This document shows, one piece after another, positions 58,076 through 64,000 of a stretch of 64,000 nt of DNA. The notes beneath the pieces are model-generated. The model searched no databases. It worked only from the letters and a program-made list of their open reading frames with translations, and was not told the DNA's origin. Within the stretch, counting starts at the first letter, position 1. Each line of letters opens with the position of its first letter. Made by a program: the position numbers and the translations under genes. Source of the stretch: Paractinoplanes tereljensis (GTDB lineage Bacteria > Actinomycetota > Actinomycetes > Mycobacteriales > Micromonosporaceae); NCBI RefSeq assembly GCF_016862435.1, contig NZ_BOMY01000020.1, positions 124,001 through 188,000 of the forward strand, read 5' to 3'.

Positions 58076-59798
58076 ACTCAGGGGGTTCCGCACCGCGCTG
58101 CGTGTCTCCCCCTCGCTGCGCCAAGGGCTGCCGGTCACCATCCTGCTCGCGCTGGCCGCCGGGGCCGGCCGGATCATCGCGCCGCTGACCGTGCAGCACG
58201 CCATCGACGCCGGGCTCGCCCCGCACACGATCGGGCCGGCCGTCGCCGTCGGCGGGGCGGCCGTGGTGGTGGCCGGCGCGTCGTCCATGGTGCTGAACCG
58301 GCGGGTCCAGGACCGGATCGAGCAGGCCCTGGCCGGACTGCGCCGGGCCGGGCTGCGCCGGGTGCACGACATGGCCGCCAGCACCGCCGACCGGCTGCCC
58401 AGCGCCGATCTGGTCACCCGGCTGACCAGCGACGTCGACCAGGTGACCACGTTTCTGCAGGGCGGTGGCATCCAATTCCTCACCAACGGCGCCCAGCTGG
58501 TCATCGCCACGGTCATCATGTGCGCGTACAGCTGGCAGCTTGCTTTGCCCGTACTCGTCATTGCCGCTCTTCTGCTGGCCGCGATGGCCGGCATGCAGAA
58601 GTTGATCGCCCGGCGCTACCACCGGGCCCGCGGCGACCTCGCGCGGATGCAGTCGGCGGTGGCCGAATCGGTCCTCGGCGGACCGGTGATCCGCTCGACC
58701 GGGACCGGCGAGCGGACCCGGGCGAAGCTCGACGAGGCGGTCGACCAGGCCCGCGACAGCCTGCTGCGCACCCTGCCGCCGCTGCACGGCAACACCTCGC
58801 TCGGTGAGCTGGCGATATCCACGATGACCGTGGCGGTGCTGCTCGGCGGGGTGTGGTGGGGGCGGCGGACCGGCCTGACCGCCGGTGAGGTGGTGGCCAT
58901 GGTCTTCCTGGTGACGTTCTTCGTGCGGCCGCTGCAGTTCCTGGTACAAAGCCTCGGCGAGGCGCAGAACGCGCTCACCGGCTGGCGTCGGGCTTTGGAG
59001 CTGGTCACCACCCCCAGTGCGGTGGTACGGGATGGAACTCCCCTGCCGGACGGGCCCGTCTCGGTGTCGGTGGCCGGCGTGTCGGCCCGCTACGGCGACG
59101 GGCCCCTGGTCCTGCACGACGTGAGCGTGCACCTGGAAGCCGGCGAGCACGTGGCGATCGTCGGGCGGACCGGCTCCGGCAAGTCCACCTTCGCGAAGCT
59201 GCTCACCCGGCGCCTCGAACCTGCTTCTGGAACGATCCAGCTCAGCGGGGTGCCGCTCGAGCAGCTCGACGACCGCAGCCTGGCCGGGCGGGTGGTCATC
59301 GTGCCGCAGGACCCGTTCCTGTTCGACGGGAGCATCGTCGCGAACGTCCGGCTCGGCCGGCCGAGTGCCACCGATGACGAGGTGCTGGACATCCTCGCCC
59401 GGCTCGGGCTGCACGACTGGTTCGCCACCCTGCCCGAGGGCCTGGACACGGCGGTCGGCCTGCGCGGGGACCGGCTCTCGGCCGGCGAACGGCAGCTTGT
59501 CGCGCTCGCCCGGACCGCCCTGGTCGACCCCGACCTGGTGGTGTTCGACGAGGCCACCTCCGGCATCGACCCGGCCACCGACGTCGCCGTACAGCAGGCC
59601 CTGGCCGCGCTGACCCGCGGCCGCACCACCGTCTCCATCGCCCACCGCATGATCACCGCCGAGACCGCCGACCGGGTCCTCGTCTTCGACGACGGCCGGA
59701 TCGCCCAGTCCGGGCCGCACGGGGATCTCGTCGGCGTGCCCGGCCCCTACGCCGGGCTGGTCAAAGCGTGGAACCGCCAGTTCGGAGGAGTGACATGA
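58053..59798 (+). CDS. ABC exporter half-transporter 2 (catalytic NBD)
   Basis: ATG 58053 overlaps the preceding gene by 23 bp and also gives 581 residues. Six membrane helices precede the NBD: Walker A VGRTGSGKSTFAKLL, Q loop VPQDPFLFDGSI, Walker B LVVFDEATSGIDP with the catalytic Glu, and switch His in SIAHRMI. The signature reads LSAGERQLVALART, which departs from LSGGQ. That arrangement is complementary to partner 1: together they would form one intact and one degenerate ATP site. The stop overlaps the next start (ATGA). Export of a product or toxin of the flanking monooxygenases is inferred. Confidence 0.88.
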   Translation: MTSLARPELRGFRTALRVSPSLRQGLPVTILLALAAGAGRIIAPLTVQHAIDAGLAPHTIGPAVAVGGAAVVVAGASSMVLNRRVQDRIEQALAGLRRAGLRRVHDMAASTADRLPSADLVTRLTSDVDQVTTFLQGGGIQFLTNGAQLVIATVIMCAYSWQLALPVLVIAALLLAAMAGMQKLIARRYHRARGDLARMQSAVAESVLGGPVIRSTGTGERTRAKLDEAVDQARDSLLRTLPPLHGNTSLGELAISTMTVAVLLGGVWWGRRTGLTAGEVVAMVFLVTFFVRPLQFLVQSLGEAQNALTGWRRALELVTTPSAVVRDGTPLPDGPVSVSVAGVSARYGDGPLVLHDVSVHLEAGEHVAIVGRTGSGKSTFAKLLTRRLEPASGTIQLSGVPLEQLDDRSLAGRVVIVPQDPFLFDGSIVANVRLGRPSATDDEVLDILARLGLHDWFATLPEGLDTAVGLRGDRLSAGERQLVALARTALVDPDLVVFDEATSGIDPATDVAVQQALAALTRGRTTVSIAHRMITAETADRVLVFDDGRIAQSGPHGDLVGVPGPYAGLVKAWNRQFGGVT

Positions 59799-60838
59799 CC
59801 AGTCTCGGTTTCAACACCCGGGTCTCGTTCCCGGCCGGCGAGGCCGCGCGCGGCCTGCGCGAGGGCATCGACCTGTTCAAGGCGGCCGAGGACCTCGGCT
59901 ACCAGTCCGGCTGGGCCTACCAGCGGCACTTCGACAACTACCTGTCGTCGCCGCTGCCGTTCTTCGCCGCGGCCGGCCAGCACACCAGCCGGATCACCCT
60001 GGGCAGCGCGGTCATTCCGGCCCGTTACCAGGAGCCCATCCTGCTGGCCGAGGCGGCCGGCACCACCGACCTGCTGGTCGGCGGCCGTTTGCAGCTGGCC
60101 TTCTCCAGCGGCACCGACCAGTGGGACGGGGTGTTCGGCGCGGTCTCCTCCGACGCGCGCACCGAGGGGCAGCGCCGGCTGGCCCTGTTCCTGCGCGGCG
60201 TGGCCGGCGAGCCGATCCACACGGTCACCGCCCGCAAAGGCATCGGCGGCCCGCCGGTCGGCACCGAACTGCGCGTCACCCCGCACAGCCCCGGCCTGCG
60301 CGACCGCATCCGCTACGGCTCGGGCAGCATCGCCTCGGCCGTCAACGCCGCCCGCCAGGGCCTGCGCCTGATCACCGGCACGATCCTGCACGACGTCCCG
60401 GCGGGCGAGTCCTTCCCCGAGCACCAGGCCCGCCTGATCAAGGAATACCGCAACGCCTGGACCGCCGCCCACGGCACCGCCGCGCCGCCGGTCTCCGTGG
60501 CCGCCTCGATCCTGCCCGGCCCGACCGCTTCGTTGCGCGCGGTCTACGCGGCCTACGACCTGGAGCGGCGCACCCACGGCCCGGCCGCTTCCCGCCCGCG
60601 AGGCGCGCTGGAACCCACGCTCACGGCGGAGCTGCCACCCGGCATGGTGATGAGCCCGGTCTACCACGGCGCCCCAGCTTCGGTGATCGACGCCGTCCTG
60701 GCCGATCCCGGCCTGGCCGCCGCCGACGAGCTGGTCCTGTTCCTGCCCCCAGCCTTCACCCTGCCCGAAAACATCCGCCTGCTGACCGACCTGGCCGAAA
60801 CCGTGGCCCCAGCCCTCAACTGGACCCCAGCCACCTGA
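59795..60838 (+). CDS. LLM-class flavin-dependent oxidoreductase, second
   Basis: ATG 59795 behind GGAGGAG gives 347 residues. LGFNTRVSFPAGEAARGL, EDLGYQSGWAYQRHFDNYL, RITLGSAVIPARYQEPILLAE and GGRLQLAFSSGTDQWD show the luciferase-like TIM barrel. It differs from the SsuD-like enzyme at 55135 and is closer to general LLM oxidoreductases. It ends the four-gene overlapping operon. A sulfur compound or a related organic molecule is the likely substrate only by association. Confidence 0.85.
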   Translation: MTSLGFNTRVSFPAGEAARGLREGIDLFKAAEDLGYQSGWAYQRHFDNYLSSPLPFFAAAGQHTSRITLGSAVIPARYQEPILLAEAAGTTDLLVGGRLQLAFSSGTDQWDGVFGAVSSDARTEGQRRLALFLRGVAGEPIHTVTARKGIGGPPVGTELRVTPHSPGLRDRIRYGSGSIASAVNAARQGLRLITGTILHDVPAGESFPEHQARLIKEYRNAWTAAHGTAAPPVSVAASILPGPTASLRAVYAAYDLERRTHGPAASRPRGALEPTLTAELPPGMVMSPVYHGAPASVIDAVLADPGLAAADELVLFLPPAFTLPENIRLLTDLAETVAPALNWTPAT

Positions 60839-61060
60839 CCACGCAAATGACCCACCCGCCGGGATACGGCGAGCCGAACCCTCGCCCGATCCTCGGCGGG
60901 CCGGGCAAGCAGACGTCGCGGATGGCCCAACCGAAGTCGTCCGACAAGCTGACCGACGGACGACCCCGCCGGCAAGAACAAACCTTCGCTCAACCCGCGA
61001 CCGGTCGACCCAGCCGCCCGCATCTGGCAGGCGGCTGCCTACAGCTGGACCCGACAATCT

Positions 61061-61258
61061 GACCTCACGGATGGCCCAACCGCCGGCGTCCGGCAGGCCG
61101 AAACCCACAGCTGGACCCGACAAGCCGACCTCGCAGATGGCCCAACCGCCTGCATCCGGCAGGCCGTTTCCCACGGCTGGACCCGGCAAGTTGACCTCGC
61201 GGATGGCCCAACCGTCGGCGTCCGTCAAGCTTGGCCGGCGGGCACCCCCGCCGGCATC
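61061..61258. repeat. 66-bp tandem repeat (three units)
   Basis: Units start at 61061, 61127 and 61193 with an exact 66-bp period. Each begins GACCTCxCxGATGGCCCAAC, continues with a GCATCCGGCAGG-like centre and ends with GCTGGACCCG(A/G)CAA. A diverged fourth piece lies at about 60912. The 60839-61273 gap holds these and no supported gene. As the period is a multiple of three, the frames stay open (22-residue peptide repeats, for example GGWAIREV on the minus strand), but nothing else suggests coding. Confidence 0.85.
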
Positions 61259-61273
61259 TCTCGGAAGGTGGCT

Positions 61274-62221
61274 ATGCGCGCGATCCTGGTCAGCCGATTC
61301 GGTGGACCCGAGGTGCTCGAACTCGCTGACCTTGCCGAGCCGGTGGCCGGGCCGGGGCAGGTGCTCGTCGACGTCGTTGCGGCCGGGGTGAACTTCGCCG
61401 ACACCAGCCGGATCGCCGGGACCTATGCGCCGACGCCGGAGCTGCCGTTCGTGCCCGGAACCGAAGTGGTGGGCCGGGCCGGGGACGGGCGCCGGGTGTT
61501 GGCGGCGACGTTCGGCGGTGGCGGGTTCGCGGAGCGGGCGGCGGTCGCGGAAGCCGAGGCCGTGCCGGTCCCGGACGGGGTCAGCGACGCCGAGGCGCTC
61601 GCCCTGCTCGTGCAGGGGCTGACCGCCTGGCACGTGCTGACCAGCAGCGCCCGGATCCAGCCCGGCGAGACCGTGGTGGTCAACGCGGCGGCCGGCGGCG
61701 TCGGCACGCTCGCCGTCCAGCTGGCCCGGCACTTCGGCGCGGGCCGGGTGATCGCGGTGGCCGGCTCCCCGTCGCGCCGGGAACTCGCGCTGTCCCTGGG
61801 CGCCGACGTAACCGTCGACGGGGACCCGGATGGCTACGCGGACCGCATCCTCGAAGCCGCCGGCGGCCCGGTCGACATCGTCCTCGAGTCGGTCGGCGGC
61901 CAGGTCTTCCGCGCGGGCCTGGACGTGCTGGCCAACTTCGGCCGGCTGGTCACCTTCGGCAACGCCTCCCGCGAGCCGCGCCCCCTGATCGATCCCGGCG
62001 AGCTGTCCCACCGCAACGCCGCAGTGATCGGCTTCTGGCTACGCCCGGCCCTGACCGTCCCCAACGCCTTCCGTCCCCCGCTGGAAGCAATGTTCGACCT
62101 GGTCACGAAGGGCACGCTCCGCCCACTGACGGCCGCGTCCTACCCGCTGACCGCCGCCGCAGAAGCCTTCACCGACCTCTTGGCCCGGCGCACCACCGGC
62201 AAGATCACCCTGCGCCCTTAG
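61274..62221 (+). CDS. Quinone-oxidoreductase-like MDR protein
   Basis: ATG 61274 with GGAAGG upstream gives 315 residues; an in-frame GTG lies 6 bp before. MRAILVSRFGGPEVLELADL, VLVDVVAAGVNFADTSRI, VVVNAAAGGVGTLAVQLARH (the NADP-binding motif) and GKITLRP at the end fit the zeta-crystallin/QOR branch, which lacks zinc. It would reduce quinones or enones with NADPH. The stop is followed by the repeat array B. The preceding tandem repeat probably carries its promoter. Confidence 0.88.
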   Translation: MRAILVSRFGGPEVLELADLAEPVAGPGQVLVDVVAAGVNFADTSRIAGTYAPTPELPFVPGTEVVGRAGDGRRVLAATFGGGGFAERAAVAEAEAVPVPDGVSDAEALALLVQGLTAWHVLTSSARIQPGETVVVNAAAGGVGTLAVQLARHFGAGRVIAVAGSPSRRELALSLGADVTVDGDPDGYADRILEAAGGPVDIVLESVGGQVFRAGLDVLANFGRLVTFGNASREPRPLIDPGELSHRNAAVIGFWLRPALTVPNAFRPPLEAMFDLVTKGTLRPLTAASYPLTAAAEAFTDLLARRTTGKITLRP

Positions 62222-62319
62222 AACCACCGAAGCCGCAGACAGCGTGCCACGGAAGGCTCCATCCAGCGACCGGCAACCGCCACCCGAAGGCCCATCCACG
62301 CGTAGCGCCGCCCCCATCT

Positions 62320-63121
62320 CGATCTTGAGAAGTTCCCGTCAGGGCCGAACACGACCTCAACAACCCCGGCACCACCCCAGCACGCGCCGCACCCGATCTT
62401 GTGAAGTTGGCGCTTGCAACGCGCACGAACTCGACAACCTCAGCGCGGGCTCCCCAGCCATGGGCCGACCTTGAGAAGTTGACGCTCGGAACGAACACGA
62501 CCTCAACAACCCCGGCGCGCGCTCCACGACCAAGAGCCGACCTTGAGACGTTGACGCTTGCAACGCGCACGACCTCAACAACCCCGGCGCGCGCTCCACG
62601 ACCAAGAGCCGACCTTGAGACGTTGCTGCTCGGAACGAACACGAACTCGACAACCTCAGCGCGCGCTCCCCAGCCAAGGGCCGACCTTGAGAAGTTGACG
62701 CTCGGAACGAACACGACCTCAACAACCTCAGCGCGGGCTCCCCAGCCATGGGCCGACCTTGAGAAGCTGGCGCTCGGAACGAACACGACCTCAACAACCC
62801 CGGCGCGGGCTCCCCGACCAAGGCCGACCCTGGGAAGTTGACGCTCGGAACGAGCACGAACTCGACAACCTCGGCGCGGGCTCCCCAGCCATGGGCCGAC
62901 CTTGAGAAGTTGGCGCTTGCAACGCGCACGACCTCAACAACCTCGGCGCCTCGCTCGTCGCGCGGCCCGCCGCCCGCGGCCCGCGGCCCGCAAGCGATCT
63001 TGGGAAGCTGGCGTTCGCATTGGACTCGCGCTCGACAACCTTCGCGGTCGCGCTCGCCGCGCCGCGCGCGGTCGATCTTGAGGAGGTGGGGTCTGTAGCA
63101 GACGCGAACTCAGCAAGATCG
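62320..63121. repeat. Array B: ten 46-bp repeats plus one 49-bp repeat
   Basis: Copies of 46 bp start at 62320, 62394, 62466, 62538, 62610, 62682, 62754, 62825, 62897 and 62995; most are 72 bp apart. Each begins CGATCTTG or CGACCTTG and ends CTCAACAACC or CTCGACAACC. The last copy (63073-63121) is 49 bp with full CGATCTTG/CAAGATCG ends, as in array A. Spacers are 26 bp and of two types (containing GCTCCACGACCAAGAG or GCTCCCCAGCCATGGG). The array fills most of the 62222-63219 gap. Twenty-four-residue peptide repeats are open on both strands, but I do not call a gene. Confidence 0.92.
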
Positions 63122-63219
63122 CGTGGCGGGCTGGCGGGCGGGCTCCGCTCGATGGGGGTCGGTGGGTGCGGTCTGGGAGCGCTAGGGCTGGATGGGAGTC
63201 AGGATCGGGCGGCGGGAGG

Positions 63220-64000
63220 TCACGCGGTGACCTGGGCGCGGCGGAGGGCTCTCAGGCGGCGGGCCTCGGCTGGGTCGGGGACCGGGACTGCGGCCAGCAG
63301 CTCCTTTGTGTAGGCGTGCTGGGGCTGGTCGTAGACCTCGGCCGTGTCGCCGAGCTCTACGATTCGGCCCTCGTAGAGGACCGCCACTCGGTCGGCTATC
63401 TGGCGCAGCACGGCCAGGTCGTGCGAGACGAAGACCATGGTCAGGCCGAACTCCGCTCGCAAATCCTCCAGCAGGGACAGCACCTGGGCCTGGGTGGTCA
63501 CGTCCAGGGAGGACACCGGCTCGTCGCAGACGATCAGGCGGGGGCGCGGGGCCAGGGCTCGGGCGATGCCCACCCGCTGGCGCATGCCGCCCGACAGCTG
63601 GTGCGGGAAACGGTCGTACAACGCTCGGGTCAGGCCCACCCTCAGCAGCAGGTCTTCCACGGTGGGGCGCGGATCGCGTACGCCCGAAAGGCGCAACGGG
63701 TCCGCGATGCTCTCGCCGATGGTTCGTCGCGGGTTGAGCGACGACATCGGGTCCTGGAAGACCATCTGCACCGAGCCGCCTCGCCGCCGGGTGATGTCCA
63801 CCCCGTCCAGGGTGATCGTGCCGGCTGACGGGCTGAGCAGGCCGGTCATCAGGCGGGCCAGGGTGGTTTTGCCGGTGCCGGACTCGCCGACGATGCCGAG
63901 CGTCTCCCCCGCCCGCACGTCCAGGGTGACGTCGTCGACCGCCCGAACCGGCTCAGCTCGGCGGCGCTGGCGGAAATGCTTGCGGACTCCGGCGAGCCGC
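63220..64000 (-). CDS. Oligopeptide-type ABC transporter ATP-binding protein, partial
   Basis: The gene runs in from the right edge; 260 codons are present, and the start lies beyond 64000. In the visible part: Walker [17 protein letters not shown] loop [15 protein letters not shown], signature [15 protein letters not shown], Walker [13 protein letters not shown] and switch His FVSHDLAVL. The end [16 protein letters not shown] is typical of DppF/OppF-type ATPases, which power dipeptide, oligopeptide or nickel importers. It could be the C-terminal half of a fused DppD-DppF protein; the window does not tell. Confidence 0.9.
   Translation of the reverse strand, partial: RLAGVRKHFRQRRRAEPVRAVDDVTLDVRAGETLGIVGESGTGKTTLARLMTGLLSPSAGTITLDGVDITRRRGGSVQMVFQDPMSSLNPRRTIGESIADPLRLSGVRDPRPTVEDLLLRVGLTRALYDRFPHQLSGGMRQRVGIARALAPRPRLIVCDEPVSSLDVTTQAQVLSLLEDLRAEFGLTMVFVSHDLAVLRQIADRVAVLYEGRIVELGDTAEVYDQPQHAYTKELLAAVPVPDPAEARRLRALRRAQVTA

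Noticed and set aside
62401..62841. Open frame encoding 24-residue repeats in array B
   Set aside because: Similar open frames exist on both strands because the period is 72 bp. No ribosome-binding site, signal peptide or known domain supports coding.
62320..63121. Array B as a CRISPR array
   Set aside because: The period is regular, but the spacers fall into only two repeated types rather than being unique, and no cas genes are present.

Overview
The window is high-GC actinobacterial DNA with strong G/C bias at third codon positions. The gene families (CU044_5270-type anti-sigma-like protein, cyclic-nucleotide-binding/thioredoxin-reductase fusion, EACC1, TIR-STAND and TIR-NACHT proteins) suggest a filamentous actinomycete, most likely Micromonosporaceae and possibly Actinoplanes-like. 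That placement is an inference from gene content. No plasmid, phage or transposase genes were seen. The ends cut a VOC-family gene (left) and an oligopeptide-type ABC ATPase (right).

Layout. 1-9.4 kb: two secreted proteins (one behind a CebR-like operator), an NTF2/UPF0158 fusion, a leftward redox operon (CNB-thioredoxin reductase, nitroreductase, nucleotidyltransferase), tRNA-Gly(GCC), a thiolase-like protein, a STAS protein and an orphan EACC1 conflict-system component; two inverted copies of a dispersed repeat lie here. 9.5-23.7 kb: secreted GH26, P450, endonuclease V, two SDR/TetR divergent pairs with clear palindromic operators, a lysyl-oxidase-like secreted protein, an M48 protein with a changed zinc motif, acyl-CoA oxidase with TetR, a decayed sigma factor with its anti-sigma-like partner, and PadR plus a membrane protein. 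23.7-28.2 kb: a 1.5-kaa TIR-STAND-TPR protein. 28.2-42.6 kb: two DoxX-like genes with identical protein sequence, each behind a DosR/DevR-like box, bracket an IclR-controlled aldehyde-dehydrogenase and branched-chain-type ABC transporter locus, a sulfatase-like membrane protein and a small membrane protein; the transporter operon is interrupted by ten copies of a 49-bp palindromic repeat. An MFS gene with an in-frame stop follows. 42.6-51.8 kb: VOC protein, vanadium haloperoxidase-like protein, a leftward LacI-glycosyltransferase-TIR/NACHT/pentapeptide/propeller run, and a divergent Gfo/Idh/MocA dehydrogenase with a remnant hydroxypyruvate-isomerase-like gene. 51.9-60.8 kb: an overlapping acyl-CoA dehydrogenase/PIG-L/methyltransferase/GT2 cassette, CsbD, and a four-gene LLM-ABC-ABC-LLM operon. 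60.8-64 kb: a 66-bp tandem repeat, a quinone-oxidoreductase-like gene, a second palindromic-repeat array with 72-bp period, and the ABC ATPase.

Themes. First, three immune or conflict-type components: EACC1 and two multidomain TIR NTPases. Second, a repeat superfamily with GATCTTG/CAAGATC ends forms two arrays, one splitting livH from livM. Third, several genes are decayed or lack a key residue (sigma factor, isomerase, MFS, M48, aldehyde dehydrogenase). Fourth, many regulators sit beside good palindromic operators, so local circuits can be proposed directly from the sequence.
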